Of a stretch of DNA of 38,352 nucleotides, positions 24,395-32,585 are shown in pieces (positions within the stretch are counted from its first letter, which is position 1; each line of letters opens with the position of its first letter). Origin of the DNA: Thermoguttaceae bacterium. Lineage in GTDB: Bacteria > Planctomycetota > Planctomycetia > Pirellulales > Thermoguttaceae. The notes below the pieces were generated by a model. It was not told the DNA's origin, did not search any database, and saw only the letters and a list, made by a program, of their open reading frames with translations. A program made the position numbers and the translations under genes. The stretch is taken from assembly GCA_017447865.1 (NCBI GenBank), contig JAFSMO010000083.1, positions 1 to 38,352 on the forward strand, read 5' to 3'.

Positions 24395-24821
24395 GCTGGA
24401 GAGACTGTAAGCCGGATTCTGTGCGAGGGCCGAAGCCCAGGCGACAGTCATTTATCTGGAGCGTCCATTGCTGAACGCCTCTAGCTGCCTACCCGAAGGT
24501 CGCCGTGCCGGACCGACACGGGAAAACGAACACAAAGGCCCGTTTTACTTCCCTCTGTTTGGCATTACACCCAGTGGGGTTTACCTTGCCGTCGCAGTCG
24601 CCTGCTCCGCGGTGAGCTCTTACCTCGCCATTTCACCCTTACCTGCCAGACCCAAAAAATAAAAGGCCCGACGGCGGTTTCTTTTCTGTTGCACTTTCCC
24701 TGGCCTCACGACCGGTGGATGTTATCCATCACTGCGTCCTATGGTGTCCGGACTTTCCTCATCGACGCGCCCATAAATAAAAAAATAAAGCGGGCTGCGC
24801 CTCCGCGACTGTCCGTCTCTC
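24395..24821 (-). ncRNA. rnpB: RNase P RNA (bacterial type A)
   Basis: About 427 bases, read on the minus strand. Conserved parts are directly visible: the 5' start GAGAGACGGACAGTCGC, the P4 strand GAGGAAAGTCCGGACACC, the ATAGGACGCAGTGATGG segment, AAGGGTGAAATGGCGAGGTA, CAAACAGAGGGAAGTAAAAC, and the 3' end ACAGAATCCGGCTTACAGTC. The 3' GACTGTAAG-side arm pairs with the 5' arm as P1/P2. This is the catalytic RNA that cuts the 5' leader from pre-tRNA. Exact ends are uncertain by a few bases. A short reading frame inside it is not a gene. Confidence 0.96.
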
Positions 24822-24828
24822 ATATTAT

Positions 24829-24856
24829 ATTTTAAACAAAAATCAGAAAAAGTCAA
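24829..24856 (-). promoter_or_regulatory. rnpB promoter
   Basis: Minus strand TTGACT (24851-24856) and TAAAAT (24829-24834) with a 16-bp spacer. The start predicted 7 bases on falls at about 24822, exactly where the RNase P RNA begins. Confidence 0.7.
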
Positions 24857-24895
24857 GGGGGTCGAAGGAGCCATTCTCCCAGCCGTTCCCACCCC

Positions 24896-24923
24896 TTGAA
24901 GAAAAAACAGTTCGTGGTATAAT
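24896..24923 (+). promoter_or_regulatory. Promoter for the PLP decarboxylase gene
   Basis: TTGAAG (24896-24901) and a perfect TATAAT (24918-24923) with a 16-bp spacer, about 47 bp before the TTG start. Confidence 0.65.
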
Positions 24924-24969
24924 TAAGGCTTGATTCGTTACCCTGGTTTCAACCCTTAGGAGGCGCATC

Positions 24970-26190
24970 TTGAAAACCGTTCAACTTAAACCATTCCCGC
25001 CGAAGGAAATTCTGGACGAAATGACCGCCCACGCGAAAAGTCTCGTCAACCGGCAGTTTCGTCAAATGGGCTACCCGTTCGATCAGGAAGTGAATCTTTC
25101 CGGGTTTTACGAGTGGCTGAAGGAAACCGGTCTGTGCGACGTGACGCTGATCAACGTCGGCGACCCGTACAAAACGTCGTGGGACATGCTGGAGGCGGAC
25201 GAGTTCGAGCGCCGGTCCATCGACTTCCTCGCGAAGAGTTTCGGCTTTGCCGACGACGATCACTGGGGCGTGCTAACGAACGGCGGAACCGACGGGAATA
25301 TGCACGGCGTTTACTTCGGGCGCAAGTTTCTCGAAGACGCGGCCCGGGAACTGGGGCTTCCGGCGGAAAAGGCCAAGCCGATCCTTTACGTTTCGTCCGA
25401 GGCGCATTACTCCGTGCGGAAACTCGGCGACATTTTGCAGATCGAGACCCGGGTGATCGACGCGCACCCGATGGGGCAGATGGACGTCGAGGATCTGCGC
25501 AGGAAACTCGATCCGGAACGCCCTGCTCTCGTGGCGATCGCCATCGGCGGGACGTTCAAAGGCGCGATCGACGATCAGGACGCCATTGCGCAGGTGCTCG
25601 CCGACGTGAAACCGCCGGTCGTGTACCGTCACCTGGACTGCGCGCTGTTCGGCGGCTATTTGCCGTGGGTGGAGGATGAATCGGTGCGGAATATTCTGAA
25701 CCAGCAGGCCCGCGGCTTCGACTCGCTCGCGGTCTCCGGGCATAAATTCCTCGCGATGAACGAACCGGTCGGGATCTTCATCTGCCGCCGGGACGTTCCG
25801 AACCACCTGCACACGTACAGCGTGCCGTACCTCAACGGCGTGATCCCGACGATCAACTGCTCGCGGAGCGGTTTCGACGCGCTGAAACTTTACTGGCGCA
25901 TCGTGACGACCGGCGAAGACGGTTTCCGCGCGGAGACTGCCCACGTGCTGAAAATGACGCAGATCCTGAAGGACCGGCTGACGGCGATCGGCGTGAAAAC
26001 CTACGTGAACCCGTGGTCCACGACCGTCTGCATGGAACGGCCCGCCGAGGAGGTGGTCCACAAATACGCGATGGCGTGCGGCGAGGACGTGAATTTCGGG
26101 AAACTCGCGCACGTGGTCGTGATGCAGTTCTTTACGGAAGAATTGATCGAAGAGTTCGTTCAGGACGTGGTCAAATACCGGCGTCCGTAA
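24970..26190 (+). CDS. PLP-dependent decarboxylase, histidine/serine decarboxylase family
   Basis: 406 residues. The start is TTG: AGGAGG lies 6 bases upstream and no ATG fits. Group II PLP decarboxylase features: VLTNGGTDGNMHGVYFGR (cofactor-phosphate loop, about 101-118), SEAHYSVRK with ring-stacking His147, AIGGTFKGAIDD, HLDCALFGGYLPW with Asp223 contacting the pyridine nitrogen, and the Schiff-base Lys259 in VSGHKFL. The pattern fits the bacterial histidine decarboxylase / plant serine decarboxylase branch rather than glutamate decarboxylase. The product would be histamine or ethanolamine; sequence alone does not settle which. It lies alone with its own promoter, with no antiporter beside it, which argues against a simple acid-resistance decarboxylase-antiporter pair. 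Confidence 0.88.
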   Translation: MKTVQLKPFPPKEILDEMTAHAKSLVNRQFRQMGYPFDQEVNLSGFYEWLKETGLCDVTLINVGDPYKTSWDMLEADEFERRSIDFLAKSFGFADDDHWGVLTNGGTDGNMHGVYFGRKFLEDAARELGLPAEKAKPILYVSSEAHYSVRKLGDILQIETRVIDAHPMGQMDVEDLRRKLDPERPALVAIAIGGTFKGAIDDQDAIAQVLADVKPPVVYRHLDCALFGGYLPWVEDESVRNILNQQARGFDSLAVSGHKFLAMNEPVGIFICRRDVPNHLHTYSVPYLNGVIPTINCSRSGFDALKLYWRIVTTGEDGFRAETAHVLKMTQILKDRLTAIGVKTYVNPWSTTVCMERPAEEVVHKYAMACGEDVNFGKLAHVVVMQFFTEELIEEFVQDVVKYRRP

Positions 26191-26223
26191 TTCTCGCAGA
26201 CTCAGGAACAAGAAAAGGAAAAA

Positions 26224-26254
26224 CGGGAATCAAAGGATAAACCCCTGATTCCCG
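26224..26254 (-). terminator. Intrinsic terminator of the thioredoxin-fold gene
   Basis: A perfect 9-bp stem CGGGAATCA/TGATTCCCG (26224-26232 with 26246-26254). On the minus strand it is followed by TTTTTCCTTTTCTTG. It lies about 65 bp past the minus-strand stop. On the plus strand it may also help end the decarboxylase message, with a second small stem TGGAC/GTCCA (26297-26315) and a T run behind it. Confidence 0.75.
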
Positions 26255-26317
26255 CTTCCCATTCACCACATTCCTCCCACAAGGAATTCGGAAGTTTGGA
26301 CCTCTTTCAAGTCCACA

Positions 26318-28249
26318 CTATTTTTTCGGGGTCACGGCCGGAGCCGCCGGGACCTTTTTCACGGCTTCCGCCACGATCTTTTCCAGTTCGCCGCTCATGA
26401 CGTTGCGGGAAATGACGTTTCCGTCCGCGCCAATCACCATGACGGTCGGCACGTTGAAAATTCCCAGTGCGTTGGCGGGACGGCTTTCCATACCACCCTT
26501 TTCGAAGAGCTGGTACCACGTGACGTGATTATCTTCGACGAATTTCTGAGCGGTGGCGGCCTCATCATCCAGGTTGACGCCCAGCAGCAGAAGTTCTTTC
26601 GGATATTTCGCCAGAAGTGCCTTGAGCTGGTCAAATTCGCGAACAGCATCGCTCATCCAGGAAGCCCAGAAGTGAAGGATGACCACTTTGCCTCTGAGTT
26701 TCGCAATATCGACCTGTTTTTCTTCCTGACCGAGCACACGCACGGCATAGGCCAGCGGTTTGCCTTCGCAAGTGAGCCGGGCCAGTGCGCCATTTGCCTT
26801 GGCTGCACTCGAAGAGTCGGAGAATTTCGTGGCGATCTGTTTGTAAAGGGCCAGCGCTTTATCTTCGGCGCCATCGTTTTCATTTTCCAGCGCGAGCTGA
26901 AGCATGGCTTCCGCGGTATCGGGCGCATCCGGGTACGCTTCGATGAAGGCCTGCAGATCTTCAAGCCACTTGGTACGAACCTGGAGCCAGGCGGTCGCGG
27001 TCCCGGAGTTTTTCATCATGGAAATGGTGTACTCGGAGGACATCAGGCGGAACTGGACGTAAGCGGCCAACGCTTTGTCTTCCTCATTCTCCTTGAGACT
27101 GTCGAGGAGTTTCTGCAGACGTTCGATCCCATCGGGGTAAACGCCCTGCTGGATCGCGCCCGTGACGCCATCGGCCAAAGCGTGGATCCACTGGGACCGA
27201 TCTTCCGGGCTGGCGGCGTTTTTCGCCATGTTCTCGAGCAGGTCGGCACGTTTCGTGTGCAGCTCGGCCATTTCCGCGACGTTCTGGGCCTGATTGATCT
27301 GATCGTCCAGTTTATTCAGTTCCTCAGAAGACTGCACTCCGCCGTCACCACCGCCCGCGTTCGCATTGTTCGTGAACGTGATGAAGACGTTATTGGCCGC
27401 GATTTCGTTAATATTGTCGGCCGTGGCGATCGTCGGAGCGTCGATGCACTTCCAGACTTTTCCGACTTTCACGAGCGTTCCCACGGCGATCTCGATGTCG
27501 TTTTCGCCCTCATGAACGACCGCCGAGGCGTTTTCGTAGAATTCAACGTCCTTTTCGGAGCCGTCCGTTCCCTGCGGCCAGGCGCTTGGGCGGGTTCCGT
27601 TGAACTGCATCCACTTCGCGGCCGGAGTCACGCTTTTGCTTTCCACGACGGCGGCAAAACCTTCACGGGCTTTGAGGAGCTTTTCTTTCACGAGCTCGTA
27701 TTTTTCCTGACCCAGACCAAGATTTTTCAGTTCGTCCGCGGTAAGCAGGACCGTTTCAAAACGTTTCGTATCACCGGTAGCCAAAGCCAGAGCGATTTCG
27801 GCAGAAAGTTCCTGAGCAGAGAGGATTTTCCACTGGTCGATCTTGCCGTCCGCGTCGGTATCCACTCCGAGACGGGTCCCGGCCATGTTGTACCAGTGGA
27901 ACTGATCTTTCTTTTTGTCTCCGTCCGTATCGGATTCACGGTAAACTTCAAGGCCGTTGAGGAAGTAACGCCACTGATCCGGAACTTTGTCATCCGTCGT
28001 GTCGATGATCTCGCGCAGCGTCATGCCGTTGCCGTCAATGACGCGGATACCACCGTCGATTTTCCGGGATTTGCAGCTTTTTGCGTCTTCAGCACTCGGA
28101 ATGGTGTACTCGACGTTCTCCTGAACCGGTTTGTACGCAAGCGCGATTTCGGTTTGTGATTTGGCAGTCGCCTGGCCGAAAACCAGTCCCTGCGCGCATA
28201 CCAGACACGCGATGGTTCCAAGGGCCAATTTTACCGTATGACTCAACAT
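26318..28249 (-). CDS. Exported thioredoxin-fold (redoxin-like) protein lacking CxxC
   Basis: 643 residues with a signal peptide (cleavage near VFGQA). Residues about 85-155 hold three Asp-rich, calcium-loop-like repeats (TTDDKVPDQW, DTDGDKKKDQF, DTDADGKIDQW). A long helical region with TPR-like character (about 320-500) follows. The C-terminus (about 515-643) is a TlpA/ResA-like thioredoxin fold: GKVVILHFWASW, LLLLGVNLDD, GIFNVPTVMVIGADG with the cis-Pro. Where active members have WCxxC, this one reads WMSDA, so both redox cysteines are gone. It is therefore unlikely to be a disulfide oxidoreductase; a binding or scaffold role in the periplasm is inference. AGGAGG lies 6 bases before the ATG. 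Confidence 0.86.
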   Translation of the reverse strand: MLSHTVKLALGTIACLVCAQGLVFGQATAKSQTEIALAYKPVQENVEYTIPSAEDAKSCKSRKIDGGIRVIDGNGMTLREIIDTTDDKVPDQWRYFLNGLEVYRESDTDGDKKKDQFHWYNMAGTRLGVDTDADGKIDQWKILSAQELSAEIALALATGDTKRFETVLLTADELKNLGLGQEKYELVKEKLLKAREGFAAVVESKSVTPAAKWMQFNGTRPSAWPQGTDGSEKDVEFYENASAVVHEGENDIEIAVGTLVKVGKVWKCIDAPTIATADNINEIAANNVFITFTNNANAGGGDGGVQSSEELNKLDDQINQAQNVAEMAELHTKRADLLENMAKNAASPEDRSQWIHALADGVTGAIQQGVYPDGIERLQKLLDSLKENEEDKALAAYVQFRLMSSEYTISMMKNSGTATAWLQVRTKWLEDLQAFIEAYPDAPDTAEAMLQLALENENDGAEDKALALYKQIATKFSDSSSAAKANGALARLTCEGKPLAYAVRVLGQEEKQVDIAKLRGKVVILHFWASWMSDAVREFDQLKALLAKYPKELLLLGVNLDDEAATAQKFVEDNHVTWYQLFEKGGMESRPANALGIFNVPTVMVIGADGNVISRNVMSGELEKIVAEAVKKVPAAPAVTPKK

Positions 28250-28610
28250 TAAAAACCTCCTGTATTAAAAAATGACTCAAAAAGTCGGACCAATTTTTAA
28301 TCTTTTGCAAGGAGTTTAGTCAAGAATCCGATTTCGTGCAAGACGGATTTGACCGTTTTTCAGGGATTTTTTTGATTTTTTTCTGTTTTCAAAAAATTTT
28401 ATTTGAGGGCCTGTAAAGATGGGAATTCTGGAAGAAAATTTGAATAAAAGAGAAGAAAATGGGGGCTTGCGCAATATGAGGGAGTAAGCAGGAGTTTTAA
28501 AGTTACGAAAGGTTATGAGCCGAAAACCGATTCAGATGGCGGCCGCGGAATGGCCCCAGTGAAAGACGAAAACGATCAACCCAACCGGCGAAAAACCGGC
28601 TTTTCGAACC
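28250..28610. other. Divergent intergenic region without a recognised gene
   Basis: About 360 bp between the divergent thioredoxin-fold and XylR-like genes. For the minus strand TTGACT (28318-28323) with a poor TTAAAA 17 bp away is a weak promoter candidate. On the plus strand I find no convincing promoter and no Shine-Dalgarno before the regulator's ATG. Bases 28380-28470 are A/G-rich and unstructured. No riboswitch or tRNA is recognised. Confidence 0.35.
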
Positions 28611-29813
28611 ATGCGCTCTGCTCCCCACTCCAGAATTCCCCTCACCTGCCCGGAGGTGGCGGTCTTTTTCGACCTGGCCGTTGAGTCCGCGCGCGGAATT
28701 TTGCGTGGGTTCACGCAGTACATTCGTCTCAACTCGCCGTGGAACGTGAATTTCGTCTCCAAGACGGTGAACGACATTGACCCGTCGTCGCTCGAAAACT
28801 GGAACGGCGACGGCATTCTCGCTCACATTCCCAACGCCGAGACGCTCGAGGAGATTCTTTCGAAGCGCTGCCCGACCGTCCTCCTGGCGCGGGACATTTC
28901 GCAGGACCTTACCGGGATCCATCGCCCCGACTCACCGCTTGGGCCCGTTTTTATCCGGTGCAACAACGCGCGGATCGGGCAGATGGCGGCCGAGTATTTC
29001 CTTCAGAAAAACTTCCAGAATTTCGCGTACGTTTCCTACTCGCGGAAGGTCTGCTGGTGCGAGGAACGCCGGGCTTCTTTCGTCGAAGCTCTCGAACGGC
29101 ACGGTTTCCAGGCCGCGTGTTTTTCTCCGCCGGTTTCGCAGGCCGACTGGTTCACGCAGCGGGGTGAACTTCTGCGCTGGATCGAAGATCTGCCCAAGCC
29201 CGTGGCGGTTCTGGCGGCGAATGACTTCCGCGGGCGGCAGGTGCTCGAGGTCTGCCAGCGGGCCGGGATCTCGGTCCCCTACGACGTCGCGGTGCTGGGC
29301 GTCGATAATGATTTGCCGGTCTGCGAGATGAGCTACCCTTCCCTTTCCAGCATCGAGATCGACTGGGAGCGAGCGGGAATGCTCTGCGCCGAGGCCCTCG
29401 ACGCGATGATGCGGGGCAAAACGCCGACCTCGCCGACGCTCTACGAGCCGATCCGGGTGGTTTCGCGGAACTCGACCGAGTTCTTCCAGGTTTCCGACCG
29501 ACTGGTGGTTCAGATCCTGGAAATGATCCGGATCTCCCGCGGCGAAAACCTCCGGGTGGCGGACATCGTGGAGATGCTCCCGGTCTCCGAACGCTCCGCG
29601 CAGGAACGTTTTAAAAAGGCGATGGGCCACTCCATCATGGAAGAGATCAAGCGGGTCCGGATGAAAAATATTTGCCAGATCATCCGCGAAACGACGCTTC
29701 CGTTCCACGAGATCGCGCTCTCGCTCGGTTTTGAAAATGCGAATCACCTCGGCCAGCTTTTCAAGAAAGAGTTCGGCGTGACGATGGGCGAGTACCGGAA
29801 ACGCGAGTCGTGA
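28611..29813 (+). CDS. XylR-like AraC-family transcriptional regulator
   Basis: 400 residues. The N-terminal two thirds resemble a LacI/periplasmic-binding-type sugar sensor (VAVFFDLAVESARGILRGF near the start, then GPVFIRCNN, AANDFRGRQVLEVC, VAVLGVDNDLPVCEMSYP, LSSIEIDWERAG). The last 110 residues are two AraC-type helix-turn-helix motifs, the second with EIALSLGFENANHLGQLFKKEFG. This sensor-plus-AraC layout is that of XylR, which binds xylose and activates sugar genes; planctomycetes carry many paralogues with unknown ligands. Target genes are not obvious, since the flanking genes have their own promoters. The ATG at 28611 has no clear ribosome-binding site, so a slightly later start is possible. 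Confidence 0.9.
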   Translation: MRSAPHSRIPLTCPEVAVFFDLAVESARGILRGFTQYIRLNSPWNVNFVSKTVNDIDPSSLENWNGDGILAHIPNAETLEEILSKRCPTVLLARDISQDLTGIHRPDSPLGPVFIRCNNARIGQMAAEYFLQKNFQNFAYVSYSRKVCWCEERRASFVEALERHGFQAACFSPPVSQADWFTQRGELLRWIEDLPKPVAVLAANDFRGRQVLEVCQRAGISVPYDVAVLGVDNDLPVCEMSYPSLSSIEIDWERAGMLCAEALDAMMRGKTPTSPTLYEPIRVVSRNSTEFFQVSDRLVVQILEMIRISRGENLRVADIVEMLPVSERSAQERFKKAMGHSIMEEIKRVRMKNICQIIRETTLPFHEIALSLGFENANHLGQLFKKEFGVTMGEYRKRES

Positions 29814-29858
29814 GCCGAAGTTTTTTCCCGTTTTTTCCAATATTCTTTTCTGGTTTGC

Positions 29859-29886
29859 TTGACTTTTCAGTTCTGCCGGGTATAAT
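29859..29886 (+). promoter_or_regulatory. Promoter for the SPFH protein gene
   Basis: TTGACT (29859-29864) and TATAAT (29881-29886), one and zero mismatches from consensus, with a 16-bp spacer. About 100 bp before the start codon. Confidence 0.75.
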
Positions 29887-29986
29887 AAGGGAAACTTTGA
29901 CTCAGAAAATGCCAACCCATTCGACGAGCGGCGTTTTCCTGGAAAACGACCAGATGAAGTGAATTCTTTTGAAAAGGGACGATTTT

Positions 29987-30850
29987 ATGGCTTCTGGCGA
30001 ATCGCAGCATACAGCACTTTGGATCGGGACCATCGTTTGTCTTGTTTTGATCGGCTTTGGAGTGTCCAAAACGGTCCGCATCGTTCAGCCGGGAACCGTC
30101 GGCGTGCCGGTCGTCTTCGGAAAGGTCACGGGCGAACCTGTTGAGGAAGGGCTTCACTTCGTTAATCCCATTACGACCGTGCTGGAAATCGTGGACGTGA
30201 AGACCCAGCTGCAAAGCGTGGACGCGAACGCCGCCACGAAAGACCTCCAGGACGTGAAATCGACCGTGGCGGTCAACTATTCCGTGGAACGCGCCCAGGC
30301 GGGAAAACTCTTCCAGACCGTCGGGCGGGACTACTACCAGAAAGTCGTGCAGCCGATCGTAATGGAAGCCTTCAAAGCGGAGTCCGCCCGCTACACCGCG
30401 GAGGAGCTGATCACCCAGCGCACGGAGCTTTCCGCCTCGCTTTTATCTTCACTGACCGCCGCCCTGGGAAAGCGCGGGATCACCGTCGAGGCGATTTCGC
30501 TGACCCAGTTTGAATTTTCTCAGGAGTTCAATGCCGCCATCGAGAAAAAAATCATCGCGGAGCAGGAAGCGCTTCAGGCCAAAAACGAGCTGGAAAAAAC
30601 CAAAGTAGAAGCCCAAAAAGCGGAAGAACAGGCCCGTGGTCAGGCGTTGGCGCGTAAAGCCGAGGCCGAAGGCGAAGCGGAGGCGATCCGCATGAAAGCC
30701 GAGGCGCAGGCCGAAGCCAATACGAAACTCGCCGAATCCCTGCAGGAGAATAAAAACGTCCTGATCTACGAAGCGATCCAGAAGTGGGACGGGAAACTGC
30801 CGACGCACCTTTTCGGGACTCCGACCCAGGTCATTGACGTGAACAAGTAA
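29987..30850 (+). CDS. SPFH/prohibitin-family membrane protein
   Basis: 287 residues from the ATG at 29987, chosen for AAGGGA 7 bases upstream; an in-frame TTG six codons earlier is possible but lacks that spacing. One N-terminal membrane helix (about 10-30) is followed by an SPFH domain (VQPGTVGVPVVFGKV, GLHFVNP, then VVQPIVMEAFKAESARYTAEEL). A long Glu/Lys/Ala-rich coiled coil (about 180-260) carries the KAEAEGEAEAIRMKAEAQAEA type repeat. Prohibitin, HflK/C and stomatin-like proteins form large membrane rings that organise proteases or lipid domains. Only one subunit is present, so it is not an HflK-HflC pair. The Tat oxidoreductase 108 bp downstream may be read from the same promoter. Confidence 0.92.
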   Translation: MASGESQHTALWIGTIVCLVLIGFGVSKTVRIVQPGTVGVPVVFGKVTGEPVEEGLHFVNPITTVLEIVDVKTQLQSVDANAATKDLQDVKSTVAVNYSVERAQAGKLFQTVGRDYYQKVVQPIVMEAFKAESARYTAEELITQRTELSASLLSSLTAALGKRGITVEAISLTQFEFSQEFNAAIEKKIIAEQEALQAKNELEKTKVEAQKAEEQARGQALARKAEAEGEAEAIRMKAEAQAEANTKLAESLQENKNVLIYEAIQKWDGKLPTHLFGTPTQVIDVNK

Positions 30851-30958
30851 TTCCCCGCCCCCAAAAGCCCGCGCCCTGATAAAAAATCAAGGCCGAAAAA
30901 GGGCAAACCGTACACCATTTTATTTTTAGTTCCCAATTTTAACAAAAAGGACCTTCCC

Positions 30959-32257
30959 ATGAGTAAAATCCTCACCCGCCGTCAATTCCTCCGCAATACG
31001 AGCCTGATGGCCGCCTCGGCCGTCTGCGTGCCCGCGTTTTGTCAGGACGCCGCTCCCTCCAACAAACTGAACGTCGTGGTCATCGGGCCGTGCAACCGCG
31101 GCGCGGCCAACCTTTCGGGCGTGATCAACGAAAACGTCATCGCGATTTGCGACGTGAACTCGCAGTACCTCGACCAGGCCGGTCAGCGGGTCCCGAACGC
31201 GAAGCATTACGCCGACTTCCGCAAAATGCTGGAAGAGCTGGACCGTGAGATCGACGGCGTCGTGGTCTCCACCCCGGACCACACGCACGCGGTTTGCGCC
31301 GCGATGGCGATGAAAATGGGGAAGCACTGCTACTGCGAGAAGCCGCTGGCGCACGACGTTTTCGAGACGCGCCGCCTCCAGGAAATCGCGGCTGAAAAGA
31401 AAGTCGTGACCCAGCTCGGGACGCAGATCCATGCCGGCGATAATTACCGCCGCGTCGTGGAGCTGATCCAGTCCGGAGCGATCGGCAAAGTCGCGGAAGT
31501 GCACACGTGGCTGAATTACAGCCGCCCGATCAAAGTGGGCCGCCCGACCGACACGCCGCCGGTTCCCGAATATTTGAACTGGGATTTATGGCTTGGCCCC
31601 GTCGCGGAACGTCCGTACAGTCCGGCGTATGTCCCGGGCGAGTGGCGCCGCTACTGGGCGTTCGGAAACGGTCTGCTCGGCGATTTCGGCTGCCACTACA
31701 TGGACCTGCCGTTCTGGGCGCTGGGGCTTCAGGACTGCCTGACGGCCGAGTCGTTCGGCGGAAACCGCGACCCGGAAGGAGTCGTGGGTGACGTGAAAGT
31801 CGAGTACACGTTCCCGGCGCGTGGCGATCAACCGCCGGTCAAACTGACGTGGTACACCGGCATGAAGCCGTCGATCCTCGAGGAAAAGGGAATCACGGAC
31901 GCGCCCGAAACCGGGAACCTGTTCATCGGAACGGACGGTCTCCTGCTGGCGAATTACGGCACGCACAAACTTTACCCGGAAGAAAAATTCGCGGACTTCA
32001 AACGTCCTGATCCGTGGATCCCGACCTCCATCGGCCATCACGAAGAATGGATCCAGGCCTGCAAGAATAACCAGCCGGAAGCGACGACCTGCCGGTTCAG
32101 CTACGGCGGACGCCTGACCGAAACGGTGCTTCTGGGCCTCGTTGCGTTCAAAGCCGAGTCCAAAATCGAATGGGATCCGGTGGCCGCGAAAGTGACGAAC
32201 TGCGAGCGGGCGAACGACTTCCTCTACACGCCGTACCGTGAAGGCTGGACGCTGTAA
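30959..32257 (+). CDS. Tat-exported Gfo/Idh/MocA-family oxidoreductase
   Basis: 432 residues. A twin-arginine signal (RRQFLRNTSLMAASAVCVPA) starts at residue 6. The Rossmann domain begins LNVVVIGPCNRGAANL, a looser form of the usual GxGxxG, and continues with VVSTPDHTHAVCAAMAM and the EKPLAHDVFE lysine-proline block. The C-terminal half is the beta-sheet substrate domain (GDFGCHYMDLPFWAL with the likely catalytic His). These NAD(P)-dependent dehydrogenases act on sugars or cyclitols. Tat export of a folded, cofactor-bound form is common in planctomycetes. AAGGAC precedes the ATG. A strong terminator follows. The substrate is not known. Confidence 0.93.
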   Translation: MSKILTRRQFLRNTSLMAASAVCVPAFCQDAAPSNKLNVVVIGPCNRGAANLSGVINENVIAICDVNSQYLDQAGQRVPNAKHYADFRKMLEELDREIDGVVVSTPDHTHAVCAAMAMKMGKHCYCEKPLAHDVFETRRLQEIAAEKKVVTQLGTQIHAGDNYRRVVELIQSGAIGKVAEVHTWLNYSRPIKVGRPTDTPPVPEYLNWDLWLGPVAERPYSPAYVPGEWRRYWAFGNGLLGDFGCHYMDLPFWALGLQDCLTAESFGGNRDPEGVVGDVKVEYTFPARGDQPPVKLTWYTGMKPSILEEKGITDAPETGNLFIGTDGLLLANYGTHKLYPEEKFADFKRPDPWIPTSIGHHEEWIQACKNNQPEATTCRFSYGGRLTETVLLGLVAFKAESKIEWDPVAAKVTNCERANDFLYTPYREGWTL

Positions 32258-32285
32258 AGCGACTGAGATGTTTCTTTAAAACTGA

Positions 32286-32334
32286 AAGAGCCGGGCGTGA
32301 ACCACTCAGGAACACGCCCGGCTCTTCTTTTTTT
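32286..32334 (+). terminator. Strong intrinsic terminator of the oxidoreductase gene
   Basis: A perfect 14-bp stem AAGAGCCGGGCGTG/CACGCCCGGCTCTT (32286-32299 with 32313-32326), 13-base loop, then CTTTTTTT. It sits 28 bp past the stop. It is also next to the minus-strand lipoprotein stop and may work in both directions. Confidence 0.9.
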
Positions 32335-32339
32335 CTGAA

Positions 32340-32585
32340 TCAGTATTCATTCAGCCGGGTATTGAAGCAGCGGGCCGGACTCGGCGTTTCGTAAAACTTC
32401 GGGCGGGAGCCGGGAATTTCCGGGCCAATATTCGGGTCGGGGTACGGGTCGAAACGCTCGCAGCGGCGCACCTGCACGTTCCCGTCCGCCGGTTCCAGAG
32501 ACGGGCCGCCAAATTCGCGGTTCCCCACGCAGCCGACGAAAAGCGCAAAGAGAAAAAGAACAAAAAGGCTTAAAACTTTTTTCAT
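32340..32585 (-). CDS. Small exported lipoprotein, translationally coupled to manA
   Basis: 81 residues. A lipoprotein signal peptide (SLFVLFLFALFVGC) ends at a lipobox LFVGC with Cys19 as the lipidated residue. The mature part is short and Pro/Arg-rich (RRCERFDPYPDPNIGPEIP, then PKFYETPSPARC), with two more Cys; it matches no named domain I know, though short exported proteins of this style are frequent in planctomycetes. GGAAGAA lies before the ATG. The ATG overlaps the manA stop as ATGA, so translation is coupled. A link with mannose metabolism is only suggested by this arrangement. A longer reading that runs upstream antisense-like through manA has no support. Confidence 0.75.
   Translation of the reverse strand: MKKVLSLFVLFLFALFVGCVGNREFGGPSLEPADGNVQVRRCERFDPYPDPNIGPEIPGSRPKFYETPSPARCFNTRLNEY

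Noticed and set aside
24468..24662. Short open frame of 64 codons
   Set aside because: It lies wholly inside RNase P RNA, on the opposite strand.
26318..28249. Annotating the protein as a TlpA-type thiol-disulfide oxidoreductase
   Set aside because: Both active-site cysteines are absent (WMSDA), so the usual activity is not supported.
29987..30850. Calling the SPFH protein HflC or HflK
   Set aside because: There is only one subunit, the pair is normally adjacent, and the sequence fits the broad prohibitin group better.
30851..30958. Terminator between the SPFH and oxidoreductase genes
   Set aside because: Only an imperfect CCTGAT/ATCAAGG pairing is seen without a following T run; co-transcription remains possible.
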